Origin: Caldilineaceae bacterium
GTDB lineage: Bacteria; Chloroflexota; Anaerolineae; Caldilineales; Caldilineaceae
DNA: 64,000 nucleotides
Reading direction: 5' to 3'
Assembly (NCBI GenBank): GCA_011523365.1
Contig: WTGY01000113.1
Coordinates: 1 to 64,000 of the forward strand
Positions 1 to 7,687 of this stretch are shown here, one piece after another. How positions within the stretch are numbered: position 1 is the stretch's first letter; each line of letters starts with the position of its first letter. The notes beneath the pieces were generated by a model that had not been told where the DNA came from, did no database searches, and worked only from the letters and a program-made list of their open reading frames with translations. The translations under genes and the position numbers were made by a program.

Positions 1-610
1 CGCGCTTGGCGTGCTCCTGGCCGCGAATGTCCTGAAAGTCGACGGCGTGAACGACCTCTTCACCGGGGTCGAAGGTGGTCGCGTTCTGGGGAGGGATCTC
101 CTTTTGCCCTGAGAGATGGGCCACGAGATTGCTGAGATGGCCGACGGGGAAGACGTCGATGCCCTCGACGAGGGCGGCTTCGGAGGCGTTGGGTTGGGGG
201 ATGAAGAGGCGCCGGTAACCTGCCTTTTGGGCCATTGCGGCCATAGACAGGGCGCCGTTTACGGGGCGGACGGAGCCGTCCAGGCCGAGCTCGCCGACGA
301 CGAGCGCGTCGTCCATTTCGGCCAGCACCTGGCGGGTGGCGGCCATGATGCCGAGGGCGATGGGCAGGTCGTAGGCGGGGCCATCTTTGCGGAGGTCGGC
401 CGGGGCCAGGTTGACTGTGAGGCGGTGGTGGGGGAAGTGGAAACCGCTGTTGGCGATTGCGGAACGAACGCGTTCGCCGCTTTCGCGGACGGCGGCGCTG
501 GGGAGGCCGACGACGGTCAGCCGTTCGAGCCCGTTGGTGATATCGACTTCGACTTCGATCTGTTCGGCATCCAGACCTACAATGGCACAGCTGCGCACTT
601 TGGCGAGCAT
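1..610 (-). CDS. comM: ComM/YifB-family Mg-chelatase-like AAA ATPase, N-terminal part
   Basis: This is the N-terminal 203 residues of a ComM/YifB protein; the rest runs off the left edge. ComM is a hexameric helicase-like AAA+ ATPase that promotes branch migration during natural transformation. The visible part is the ChlI-type N domain, beginning MLAKVRSCAIVGLD and containing ERLTVVGLPSAAVRES, the family's usual opening. The Walker A region would lie just beyond the edge, after FQDIRGQEHAKR. The start at 610 is supported by a GGAGGAG ribosome site directly upstream. The next 100 bases upstream hold no gene, then the CGGAGG repeats begin. No frameshift is visible. Family identity is firm; a role in DNA uptake here is inferred from the family. 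Confidence 0.9.
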   Translation of the reverse strand, partial: MLAKVRSCAIVGLDAEQIEVEVDITNGLERLTVVGLPSAAVRESGERVRSAIANSGFHFPHHRLTVNLAPADLRKDGPAYDLPIALGIMAATRQVLAEMDDALVVGELGLDGSVRPVNGALSMAAMAQKAGYRRLFIPQPNASEAALVEGIDVFPVGHLSNLVAHLSGQKEIPPQNATTFDPGEEVVHAVDFQDIRGQEHAKR

Positions 611-717
611 TCACTCCTCCATTGGGGGATAGCGAGGTGACGGCAGATTGGGCCAGGGGCCCGGCGCTCTTAGTGTAGCCAGATGCAACCGGCAGGGCAA
701 CTACAGGGGCGGTCCAT

Positions 718-945
718 CGATCCGCGAAGTCACGCGGAGAACTGCTTTTTGTCCGCGGAGGGCACGGAGAACGGCAACATCTTTTTGATCCGCGGAGGAC
801 GCGGAGGGGCGCGGAGAACGGCGAAACCTTTTGATCCACGGAGAGACACGGAGGGACACGGAGAACATCTTTTTGATCCGCGGAGGGCGCGGAGGGGCGC
901 GGAGAACATCCTTTTATCCACGGAAGGACAGGGAGAACAACTGAG
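718..945. repeat. Tandem CGGAGG-rich dispersed repeat, about five units
   Basis: Five imperfect units of 35-60 bases follow one another, each opening with a short T run and TCCGCGG or TCCACGG, followed by CGGAG blocks and ending in GGAGAAC. Single copies of the same unit recur at about 2569, 6627, 7985, 10538, 17214, 39628, 51085 (inverted) and 55905. A conserved tail with GCGCAG-GCGC follows several copies, here at 950-1020. The units are always in intergenic DNA or at gene ends and do not code. Confidence 0.85.
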
Positions 946-1020
946 GCGAATTGGATTTTCTTTGCGCAGTTGCGCGGACCAGCTGGATTTTGCTCCTGCA
1001 GATCGCTGTTCAGGCATATG

Positions 1021-2049
1021 TCAAGGCTCTCTCTCGTTCCACATGGCGGCGCGGCGCATGAATACGGCAGGGTCTTCTTGCCAATTTGCATAGTCGATGC
1101 GCCGGTTGTCGGTGAGCCAGGTGATCATGCGGTCGAGGCAGGAGGCCAGTTCGGCATTTTCGGCGGCGAGCGCAAAGCCGCCATGTTCGACCTTTTGGTC
1201 GAGGGCTGTGACCGTGAAGGCGCCGCCACGCGCGTGGGATGCGTCGCGGTTGCCGATTTCGCCTCTGGCCACTGCGTCTATCGTGCCCGCTTCGAGGGCG
1301 TCGAGAAGCTCCAGTTCACCGGCCTGGTCCCCGAGATACACCAGTTGCGGCATGGTCTGTGAAGGCGGGTGGAGGCGCCGTCTTCCGGCAAGAATGGGAG
1401 ATTCGGCGGCTGCGGTGATGAGGTAGTCCGGACTGCCATCGGCGACCACTGCGCCGGCGGGCGTGTCAATGCGTACGCCGGCGGTTAGGACACCATTGGC
1501 ATCGACAAGCCCCGTCAGCTCCAGAAGACGGCGTTCGCCTGTGGAACCGGCGAGGGCGCCGACGCGGATGTCGCTGGTCAGGTCGTCATGCGAGGCAAGG
1601 CGCGCGGCGTCTGCGGCGCGCACGAGAAGTGACTGGCGGAAGACGACGTGCCCCGATGTGAAGGTGACGACTTGATTGCCGGCGGCGTCCCGGGTGCGGG
1701 CGTCGAGAATGGTGATGTCGCCGGCGATGATGTCGTATTGCGGCGTCGCCGCCTGCAGCCAGATGTCATCCCAGGCCGCGATCGGGTGGCGGGAAAAGGA
1801 GAGGCCGGCGCCGTCGATGGCTTCGAGAGCGGTCAGCAGATCGGCTTCATAGCCACGATGGGTGTGAAATCCCTTGGCATCCGGATTTTCGACGGCGCTG
1901 TAACTGATGGGCGCGAAGAAGGCGTAGAAGCCGACGTTGAGAACGCGCTCGTCATCTACGCAGGCCTGCGACGGGGCACGGGCCGGCGGGGCGGCAGGGT
2001 CGACGGCGCAGGCGGCATCGATCAGCAGTTTCTCTGTTGTGCGCGCCAT
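1021..2049 (-). CDS. Solute-binding-like protein (SBP_bac_3 type) without a signal peptide
   Basis: The 342-residue product resembles family 3 periplasmic amino-acid binding proteins. It has the early stretch RVLNVGFYAFFAPISY, then GYEADLLTALEAIDGAGL, a central DIIAGDITI, and VGALAGSTGERRL in lobe two. Normal members carry a lipobox or Sec signal; this one starts MARTTEKLLIDAAC and has none. The start at 2049 follows a GGGGA site; an upstream in-frame extension is less likely. The first nine or ten codons, the ribosome site and about 60 bases upstream closely match the start of the Uma2 gene at 10462, so the 5' end looks captured. No permease or ATPase gene is adjacent. It may be cytoplasmic or non-functional in transport. 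Confidence 0.7.
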   Translation of the reverse strand: MARTTEKLLIDAACAVDPAAPPARAPSQACVDDERVLNVGFYAFFAPISYSAVENPDAKGFHTHRGYEADLLTALEAIDGAGLSFSRHPIAAWDDIWLQAATPQYDIIAGDITILDARTRDAAGNQVVTFTSGHVVFRQSLLVRAADAARLASHDDLTSDIRVGALAGSTGERRLLELTGLVDANGVLTAGVRIDTPAGAVVADGSPDYLITAAAESPILAGRRRLHPPSQTMPQLVYLGDQAGELELLDALEAGTIDAVARGEIGNRDASHARGGAFTVTALDQKVEHGGFALAAENAELASCLDRMITWLTDNRRIDYANWQEDPAVFMRRAAMWNEREP

Positions 2050-2108
2050 GGCAATTTCCCCGTTGGTGATGAGGTGAGGGCATTGTACTACAGATCCGGG
2101 GGCCCAAG
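2020..2108 (-). promoter_or_regulatory. Leader/promoter segment shared with the Uma2 gene at 10432-10520
   Basis: About 89 bases covering the first codons, the ribosome site and the upstream region of the gene at 1021-2049 align at roughly 85% identity (by eye) with 10432-10520. Both hold a TACAAT -10-like box on the minus strand with a CTTGG -35-like box some 15-17 bases upstream. Promoter function is inferred; the duplication is directly visible. Confidence 0.6.
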
Positions 2109-2245
2109 ATGGAGCGCGGGTGGCGGCGGACCGCCCGTTACCGGGCCGAGCAAACCGCATCTGTGCGAATGCGTCTTATCTTTTCCGTCTTGTGATCCAG
2201 AGACCGGGGCTCATCATACGGCATAAGACCTGGGGGAGGCAGGAG

Positions 2246-2542
2246 ATGACAGAAAGGATGCTGACCTGGAGAAAGACCCTGCTGGTCGCCTACGAGAAGT
2301 TCGGCGGCGAGGCAGACAATGTTTCGATTGCGAACTTCATTGTCGACCTGATCAGTTGGGATGGCGACCGGACCAAGCTACACACCTACCTTTCCAAGTA
2401 TAGAGCCCAGCTTGCCGAAGCCGGGCACCTTGAAAAGGTCCGGCATCCTTCCACCATACGTCCCGGCGTACATAGACTCACCCCCGCCGGACGGGAGGTC
2501 GCTTCCGGCTTGTTAGGCAACGAATGCGGGATTTTTGACTGA
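2246..2542 (+). CDS. Small winged-helix-like protein
   Basis: This 98-residue product begins MTERMLTWRKTLLVAYEKFGG. Its second half (LHTYLSKYRAQLAEAG, then GVHRLTPAGREVASGLL) has the recognition-helix and wing pattern of winged-helix domains, such as those at the N-terminus of Mrr-type nucleases or in small PadR/MarR-like regulators. The start at 2246 is chosen because GGGGGAGGCAGGAG lies immediately upstream. It diverges from the solute-binding-like gene at 1021-2049, with 196 bases between. A CGGAGG repeat starts right after it. It could be a stand-alone regulator or the remaining N-terminal piece of a longer restriction-type protein; I cannot decide between them. Confidence 0.6.
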   Translation: MTERMLTWRKTLLVAYEKFGGEADNVSIANFIVDLISWDGDRTKLHTYLSKYRAQLAEAGHLEKVRHPSTIRPGVHRLTPAGREVASGLLGNECGIFD

Positions 2543-2568
2543 GATGAGCTGGTTGCAGGAGACGACTT

Positions 2569-2735
2569 AGCGCGGGGAGAACTGCCGAGTACGCGGAGAC
2601 ACTTTTTTTGTCCACGGAGGGTCACGGAGAACACCAAGGGCGTACCGGGTTTTCCGTGCGCAGCCGCGCAGCCCTGCGCGGACCGGCCTCATTTTGCCCC
2701 CGCGAATCGCCGTTCAGACAGACGGCAACGGGCCC
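2569..2735. repeat. CGGAGG-type dispersed repeat with conserved tail
   Basis: A single unit of the CGGAGG repeat leads into CACCAAGGGCGTACCGGG, then a GCGCAG-GCGC segment and CCGTTCAGACAGACGGCAACGG. The same composite order appears at 6627-6745 and in part at 10580-10665, 17268-17345 and 55920-55985. Confidence 0.7.
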
Positions 2736-2771
2736 GAGACACCTGCGCGCGCAGAGGTATGGCACCGGCAC

Positions 2772-2829
2772 TGCAGATATGTTCATCTGTAAATATATTC
2801 ATGTATGAGTTAATGCAACTTTTGGCATC
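2772..2829. repeat. 58-bp direct repeat, copy 1
   Basis: This AT-rich 58-base sequence, starting TGCAGATATGTTCATC and ending TTTTGGCATC, is identical to 4770-4827. The two copies enclose the betaine-binding lipoprotein gene and its terminator. Confidence 0.9.
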
Positions 2830-3034
2830 GCTCTTCCAGCCACGCGCGTTGTCCGTTCGCGGCTCGCAACAGCAGGGGTTAGGGAATAAGGGCCGGGGAG
2901 TCGTGCCGGGAAAGAGCGAATCTGCGTGAGGGGTTTGAGGCGGGGAGCATCTCCCATTCTGTCTGGATTTGAAACCATCGAATGGGGGATCATAGCACGA
3001 TTCTGCGGCCTAATTGGAAAGAGCTCAACTTACG

Positions 3035-3067
3035 AAAAAGGGCGGCCCCAACTTTGGGGCCGCCCTT
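3035..3067 (-). terminator. Intrinsic terminator of the betaine-binding protein gene
   Basis: A perfect 10-bp GC-rich stem (3040-3049 with 3056-3065) around a six-base loop is followed on the minus strand by a T run. It lies 43 bases past the stop codon of the gene at 3110. Confidence 0.9.
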
Positions 3068-3109
3068 CCTGGTTCAGTTTAACAGTTGGGCTGCGAAATG
3101 GCCTTTCAG

Positions 3110-4150
3110 CTACTCTGTAGGCCACCCTTCCGGGATCTCATTGGCCGCAAGCGCTTCCTCAATCGCCGCGGCAGCATCCTCGGTCACCCATCCGCTCCAG
3201 ATGTCCGACTTGCTGTTCAGCCACCACAGCGCCGCGTCATTGCTGCTGGCGTCACTGTTCTGGTCCAGCCAGCGCGCGACCTCCTTGTAGACTTCGATGT
3301 TGAAGTCCCACGCCCGCAGCATTTCGACAACGTCCGGCGCGCCGTCAACCATGTCCGGATGGACGGCAATCAGAATGTCCGCGTCTTCGTATGCACAGGC
3401 TTTGTCAGCTGCCCAGCATTCGTCGCTGTAGGCCGGTTCTTCCAACCGGACCAGGTCGAGAATGAGGGCCGGATCATTGGTGCCCCACTGATAACCAACC
3501 CACGGTTCCCCCTTCTCGTAGGCACCGTAAAGGTCCGCATTCAGCGCCGCACCGTCGCCCGGATTAACAATATGTACATGATCCTCCAGTTCGTAGCCGA
3601 TCACCTGTGCCGCATTGACCTCTTCACATGCCCAGCCAATAACACACGAAACCAGTCGCACCTTGCCGCCAGTCTCGGCAGACGCAAACAGCTCTTTGAA
3701 CTGATCGTCCTTCAGATCCTCAACACTATCCAACTCCGGATACTGTTCCTGCAGATACTGGGGAATGACAAATGCCGACTGCCAGTCCTTGCCCAGGCTC
3801 GCGCCAATCTCAACTACCTCCTCGTTGCCCAGAGCTTCATACCAGGCCTCATCCTGGTTGGGCAGCCAGATTTCCAGGGTCACATGGGTATCGCCATTGC
3901 GCAAGCCCTGGAACAAAGGCAACGTTGAACCAAATACAACTTCAGTGGAATATCCGTAGCCCTTTTCCACAATGTACTGTGCGACGCGGTTCTGAATCTG
4001 GGCGCTGGACCAGTTCAGGTCGCTGAATATGATCGTATCGATCGGGGCAGCCGCCTCCTCAGCCGGCGCGCTCTGTTCAACCGGCGCACACGCTCCGGCG
4101 ACAAAGAGGACGATCAGAGACAGTATAAGCAATCGATATTGGACCCGCAT
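3110..4150 (-). CDS. Glycine betaine/proline-type ABC transporter substrate-binding lipoprotein
   Basis: The 346-residue protein belongs to the OpuAC/ProX family, which captures quaternary amines such as glycine betaine outside the membrane for an ABC importer. It has a Sec signal ending in a lipobox (LFVAGAC, Cys about residue 20), the family opening TIIFSDLNWSSAQIQNRVAQYI, the motif DTHVTLEIWLPNQDEAWY, and GEPWVGYQWGTNDPALILDL in the second lobe with aromatic residues suited to a cation-pi box. It is full length. The start at 4150 follows AGGAGAGAATC. No permease or ATPase is adjacent, so it either serves components encoded elsewhere or was moved alone. The gene and its own terminator sit between exact 58-bp direct repeats. 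Confidence 0.88.
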   Translation of the reverse strand: MRVQYRLLILSLIVLFVAGACAPVEQSAPAEEAAAPIDTIIFSDLNWSSAQIQNRVAQYIVEKGYGYSTEVVFGSTLPLFQGLRNGDTHVTLEIWLPNQDEAWYEALGNEEVVEIGASLGKDWQSAFVIPQYLQEQYPELDSVEDLKDDQFKELFASAETGGKVRLVSCVIGWACEEVNAAQVIGYELEDHVHIVNPGDGAALNADLYGAYEKGEPWVGYQWGTNDPALILDLVRLEEPAYSDECWAADKACAYEDADILIAVHPDMVDGAPDVVEMLRAWDFNIEVYKEVARWLDQNSDASSNDAALWWLNSKSDIWSGWVTEDAAAAIEEALAANEIPEGWPTE

Positions 4151-4769
4151 GATTCTCTCCTATGGGTGTATGGTCGAAGAAAGGCCCACATCTGAAGCAA
4201 GCAGTCTCACAAGGCGTGCACCCAGTCAGGCCTCTGACTTGGCACGCTCTGTACTTCAGTCCAGTACTAGCCGCGACTGGTCTTCCTATCAGGAACTGTT
4301 CCCAAAAAGGGCGGAATGACCCGCTCGCCGTTGCTCTGCCGCCTTCAATCTGGATGAAGTCTTGCCCCGTTAGCCTCTCCTTAAGAATGTGCCCACTCAG
4401 GCGCCTCCAAGCGCATTGACAACCGCAAATCCAGGCCTGACAATCTTGTCGAAGAAGGCCATGCCGTTCCTTTACCGGCTCGGATGTCCTGAATGGGGCA
4501 GAAACTTTTTTTCCGCGACCCTATGTTATCAGGCTTTGGGCTCATGGTCAAACCGAAGCCTTGAGGAACCTGTGCAGGTTCTGTCCCTGTCCATGATTAA
4601 GTACAGAAGGACGAGCTTGCCAATCAAATGGCGCACCCAGGCGACAGCCGTCTACCTGCAACCGCGTGACCGTTTGTCTCAAGATGACACGAGCAGAAAG
4701 CTGATATCGTTGATCGGACAGATGGCAACGAGCCCCAGACTCCTGAGCAAGTAGAAGCGGCGCCGGCAA
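4151..4769. other. Intergenic region upstream of the betaine-binding protein gene
   Basis: About 620 bases without a convincing gene. Open frames here lack ribosome sites and recognisable sequence. On the minus strand a 21-codon frame (MAFFDKIVRPGFAVVNALGGA) starts near 4460 and could be a leader peptide or chance. Confidence 0.4.
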
Positions 4770-4827
4770 TGCAGATATGTTCATCTGTAAATATATTCAT
4801 GTATGAGTTAATGCAACTTTTGGCATC
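4770..4827. repeat. 58-bp direct repeat, copy 2
   Basis: Identical to 2772-2829 in the same orientation. Confidence 0.9.
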
Positions 4828-4910
4828 CGATGCATGCGGTGACCGGCAGGTAGTTGGCCCGGCCGGTAAGTGCATCACACAGGTTACACCGCATTCGGAG
4901 CTGCCAAAAC

Positions 4911-4938
4911 TTGACAAGTATACTTTTCTCTGTATAAT
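4911..4938 (+). promoter_or_regulatory. Consensus sigma-70 promoter
   Basis: TTGACA (4911-4916) and TATAAT (4933-4938) are separated by 16 bases. Both boxes match the consensus perfectly, which is rare in this GC-rich window. No protein start follows within 350 bases; a hairpin-rich stretch and a terminator do. Confidence 0.8.
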
Positions 4939-4944
4939 TTACTT

Positions 4945-5140
4945 ATATAAGGGGATGTGATTTTCCTCGCACAGCCCCTTTATCCTTGGCAGGGAATCCC
5001 GAATTTCCGCCAGGGAGGAGCCCGGGCAGCCCAGGGATAGAGGCTGTAAACCCAGGAAGTTGCCCGTCTGCTTTCCTGGTGAATTCGATATTGTCGCCGG
5101 CCAAGCGACGCCCAGAAGCCGCCAATAGGCGGCTTTTGTG
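4945..5140 (+). ncRNA. Candidate structured small RNA, about 195 nt
   Basis: The segment runs from a perfect promoter (4911-4938) to a perfect 8-bp terminator stem at 5116-5135. In between I can fold several hairpins by eye: ATAAGGGG with CCCCTTTAT near the 5' end, an inner TGTG/CACA, a GGGA/TCCC pair near 5000, and CCAGGAAG with CTTTCCTGG at about 5050-5080. No coding frame with a ribosome site is present. It does not match 6S, tmRNA, SRP RNA or any riboswitch core that I know. It could be an sRNA or a cis-acting leader ending before the Prim-Pol gene; the second promoter at 5134-5162 favours an independent RNA. Confidence 0.5.
5116..5140 (+). terminator. Intrinsic terminator
   Basis: AAGCCGCC (5116-5123) pairs perfectly with GGCGGCTT (5128-5135) around AATA, followed by a T-rich tract. 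Confidence 0.75.
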
Positions 5141-5162
5141 GTTTTCAAGGGTATGGTATAAT
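5134..5162 (+). promoter_or_regulatory. Probable extended -10 promoter for the Prim-Pol gene
   Basis: A TGGTATAAT extended -10 (TATAAT at 5157-5162) has only a weak -35 (TTTTGT, 5134-5139). It overlaps the end of the upstream terminator and lies 135 bases before the Prim-Pol start. Confidence 0.5.
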
Positions 5163-5297
5163 GAAATCTATCGAATTCGTGCCGCCTGGCAAGCGGCGCA
5201 ACACAGACCGACGGGAACCTCGTGAATCTCCTTAAGAGACAATCCCCATATTGTTTGCGTTTTCCTTGCCCCGCGGCCTATTGGCACGGGGGCAGGG

Positions 5298-6551
5298 ATG
5301 GACCGCGAGACGGCGGCTGCTGAGCGCGAGCTGCATTATGTCGTTGTGGCCGCGGCGGATAAGCGGCCGCTGGCGAAAGGCTGGCTGCGTTACGGCGCGT
5401 CTGCCGAAGAGGTAGACGCGGCGCGGGCTGATCCCGATCAGATGATCGGGCACGTTCCCTATGCGGCGGGCCTGCTGGTGGTGGATATTGACACCGGCAA
5501 GGGCCGGCCGGTCTGGTACTGGCGCGAGGCTGTGCGGGACCATTTGGGCGCGCCCTTGTTTGAAGTGCGGACGCGGTCGGGCGGGCTGCACCTGTATTAC
5601 CGCTGCGATAAGCCGGTGGGGAACCGCTATTGGGAGGGCGGGGAGATTCGCTGCGCGAAGGGATACGCCGTCCTGTGGGATGAAGAGGCGGTGCTGGCGG
5701 CGCTCGAGCAGATCGAGCTGGTCGAGCCGGTTGACGTTTCGCAGTGGCCGATCCGTTACAAGACGGGGAAACGGCGGCGACCGGGAAGAGGCTGGCGGGG
5801 CCAGACAGCGCGGGCGCGAGCCGCGTTGCGGTTAATCCGGTGCAGCGAGGTCAGTTACGGTGAGTGGCTGATGGTCGGTATGGCGCTCCACTGGGGCGAG
5901 ACTTACGGCTGCGTCGAGGACGGGTTGGAACTGTGGCGCGCCTGGTCGGCGACGGATCCGGACCGCTACAAGGTTGGGGAATGCGCGGCAAAGTGGCGGG
6001 GTTTCGACGCTGAGGGCGGACTTACCCTCGGCAGTCTGTTCCGGCTGGCAAAGCAGTATGGATGGAAGGGACGCCGGCGGCGCGGGCGGCGGACCGGCAA
6101 GAAGCAGAGCCGGCCGCACCCGCTTTTGAATGCGCGCCAGGCGGCAATACTCGACATTCTGACCGCCCTTGCCACACCGGGGAAGAGCGGAAGGCTGACC
6201 GTATCGGTCCTTCACCGGGTGCTGGCCGATCATTTCGGCCGCTGCCGCGAGACGATAGTGCGGGATTTCAGACAGCTGAAGGCCTGCGGGTATGTGCGGA
6301 TCGTCGGCCAGAGGATTATTCGGGAGGCTGACGGCGGTTTCGTTGCGCCGGTCTACCGGCCGACCGACCCCGAAATGGAGAGATGGCTGCGACTTGCACG
6401 GGCGAACCGGGCGCCTGCCAGACGCGTCGCGGTCGTTGATATGGCCGGGGGGGTCTGTGACATTTTCGCCCCTATACCAGGGGTTGGGTCCGGGTTGCCG
6501 CTTTTGCGGTGGCGCTCCGGGGCGGAAATGACGTCGCGCGCGCCTCCCTGA
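5298..6551 (+). CDS. Prim-Pol (bifunctional primase/polymerase-type) replication protein
   Basis: The 417-residue protein has an N-terminal archaeo-eukaryotic primase-like Prim-Pol domain. The metal motif is LLVVDIDTGKG (about residues 58-68), followed by EVRTRSGGLHLYY (95-107) and GEIRCAKGYAVLW (115-127). A PriCT-like helical domain follows at about 175-255 (YGEWLMVGMALHWGE, KWRGFDAEGG, LGSLFRLAKQYGW). A basic linker leads to a winged-helix-like C-terminus (about 275-345, with LLADHFGRCRETIVRDFRQLKACGY near its core). Such proteins start replication of plasmids, phages and integrated elements. No helicase domain is attached, unlike longer phage enzymes. The start at 5298 follows GGGGGCAGGG. 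It is probably part of a decayed integrated element. The domain call is firm; activity is inferred. Confidence 0.8.
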   Translation: MDRETAAAERELHYVVVAAADKRPLAKGWLRYGASAEEVDAARADPDQMIGHVPYAAGLLVVDIDTGKGRPVWYWREAVRDHLGAPLFEVRTRSGGLHLYYRCDKPVGNRYWEGGEIRCAKGYAVLWDEEAVLAALEQIELVEPVDVSQWPIRYKTGKRRRPGRGWRGQTARARAALRLIRCSEVSYGEWLMVGMALHWGETYGCVEDGLELWRAWSATDPDRYKVGECAAKWRGFDAEGGLTLGSLFRLAKQYGWKGRRRRGRRTGKKQSRPHPLLNARQAAILDILTALATPGKSGRLTVSVLHRVLADHFGRCRETIVRDFRQLKACGYVRIVGQRIIREADGGFVAPVYRPTDPEMERWLRLARANRAPARRVAVVDMAGGVCDIFAPIPGVGSGLPLLRWRSGAEMTSRAPP

Positions 6552-6626
6552 GGCGGCAGTTGGGAGATGGACGGCTATCAATTTTTGAGAACGCCAGCGC
6601 CGCGCGGATCGGATGCATTCAAGTTG

Positions 6627-6745
6627 TGATTCACGGAGAGACGCGAAGAACGCCAAGGGCGCAGCGCGTTGCCTGCGCACGGCTGCGCACAGACCAGCCG
6701 CATTTGCTCGCGCACACGCCGTTCGGGCAGACGGCAACGGACCCT
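6627..6745. repeat. Composite CGGAGG dispersed repeat
   Basis: Same order of blocks as 2600-2735, ending in GCAGACGGCAACGG. It separates the Prim-Pol gene from the minus-strand operon at 6774-7687. Confidence 0.6.
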
Positions 6746-6773
6746 GGATCGATCATGCAAGTTGAACCAGGGC

Positions 6774-7193
6774 TCATTGCCCGCCTCTTTCGCGTTCGGC
6801 CAGCCAAGCCCAGGCGATGGACCTCTCCAGGTCGTTCAGCTCACGTGCGAGCCGGTACAGCTGGCTGCCGGCGCCGGATGCCAGCTGCGCCTGCAGACCG
6901 ACGGTGCGGACGCGCAGGACGGGCAGGTCGCCGGCGCGCGCCGGCTGCACGGTCATGCTGATGAGAATCCTTTCGCCCGCGTCCGCATGGCCTATGGCGA
7001 CCGCCAGGCTGCCGTCCTTCAGTTCGCATTGTATCCAGTAGCCGTCCAGGACCTGGGCGCGCCGGCCGCTATTGACAGCCTGTTTTACAACCGGTGTCAG
7101 CTGCTCGACGGCCCAATCGTCCACCTGGGCGCGCCCGCTGATCATTTCCCGACGGCTTTCCACTGTGATATGCCGCAGTTCGCGTCTGTCCAC
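6774..7193 (-). CDS. Conserved protein of unknown function, paralogue of 24176-24685
   Basis: I do not recognise the family. The 139-residue product matches the one at 24176-24685 in several places: a GYW-I/F-Q segment after 'the D/G' turn (LDGYWIQCEL here, PGGYWFQGQQ there), RILISMTVQP, LPVLRVRTVGL, and a C-terminal ELNDLERSIAWAWL versus EINDLERRLAWAWL. The GTG start at 7193 is supported by AGGAGCTCACA. It is the last gene of a minus-strand run 7687 to 6774 (62-residue protein, two-helix membrane protein, this protein). At 24176 the homologue is likewise next to a small membrane protein. The conserved pairing suggests a shared job, perhaps linked to an integrated plasmid-like element; function unknown. 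Confidence 0.65.
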   Translation of the reverse strand: MDRRELRHITVESRREMISGRAQVDDWAVEQLTPVVKQAVNSGRRAQVLDGYWIQCELKDGSLAVAIGHADAGERILISMTVQPARAGDLPVLRVRTVGLQAQLASGAGSQLYRLARELNDLERSIAWAWLAERERGGQ

Positions 7194-7252
7194 TGTGAGC
7201 TCCTAATCCGACCCGGGCTGGTGAAGCCGCTGACCCAGGTGGCCCGCCGGTT

Positions 7253-7420
7253 TCACTGGCGAGTCTTCTTTTCCCGTTGTGCGTTGCCGATGATACGCCA
7301 CATAAGGAGCCCGTACAGGATTCCGACGACAACGAAAGTCAGCGCTTTAGACACGGGCCACATATAGGCGGCGACAAGGAGGACGGTCAGGCAGATCAGG
7401 CAGTCAATCAGCTTCGTCAT
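7253..7420 (-). CDS. Small two-helix membrane protein
   Basis: A 55-residue product starting MTKLIDCLICLTVLLVAAY, with two hydrophobic segments (about 3-22 and 26-46) and a basic tail NAQREKKTRQ. I chose the ATG at 7420; an in-frame ATG at 7456 is also possible but lacks a ribosome site. It lies between the 62-residue gene and the paralogue gene at 6774, in the same orientation. A small membrane gene also neighbours the paralogue at 24176. Function unknown. Confidence 0.55.
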   Translation of the reverse strand: MTKLIDCLICLTVLLVAAYMWPVSKALTFVVVGILYGLLMWRIIGNAQREKKTRQ

Positions 7421-7498
7421 GGCGTGCCCTTTTTGCAATGCACCGAATTGGCGCATTTGGGATTAGCCAGGCGGCGTCCACTTCAGATTCCCGTCTTG

Positions 7499-7687
7499 TC
7501 AACGCCTGCCAGCCCTGCACCACGTCCGCAGTTCGTGACGCGCCGCGCCCGACACATCTATCCAATGCAGATCGATCATGCTTTCGGCCGCCTGCGCGGT
7601 CCGCGTCCGCTCGAACTCGAAATGCCGGGGCAGGGTGTTCGCGGCGAGGATGCCATCAAGCAGCAACAGCTGAATGCGGGCAATCAT
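7499..7687 (-). CDS. Small hypothetical protein, first of a three-gene run
   Basis: A 62-residue product, MIARIQLLLLDGILAANTLP and onward, ending in an Arg-rich HELRTWCRAGRR. GGAG lies 12 bases before the start. It resembles no family I know. It precedes the two genes at 7420 and 7193 on the same strand with gaps of about 78 and 59 bases, consistent with one transcript. Confidence 0.45.
   Translation of the reverse strand: MIARIQLLLLDGILAANTLPRHFEFERTRTAQAAESMIDLHWIDVSGAARHELRTWCRAGRR

Noticed and set aside
718-945. CRISPR array
   Set aside because: Units vary in length and sequence, spacers are absent or similar to each other, and no cas genes are present.
4389-4754. A 121-codon plus-strand frame between the binding protein and repeat copy 2
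   Set aside because: No ribosome site, no motif, and average composition of non-coding DNA.
4945-5140. 6S RNA, c-di-GMP or cobalamin riboswitch
   Set aside because: The 5' and 3' ends do not pair as in 6S, and the conserved cores of the riboswitches are absent despite short look-alike words.
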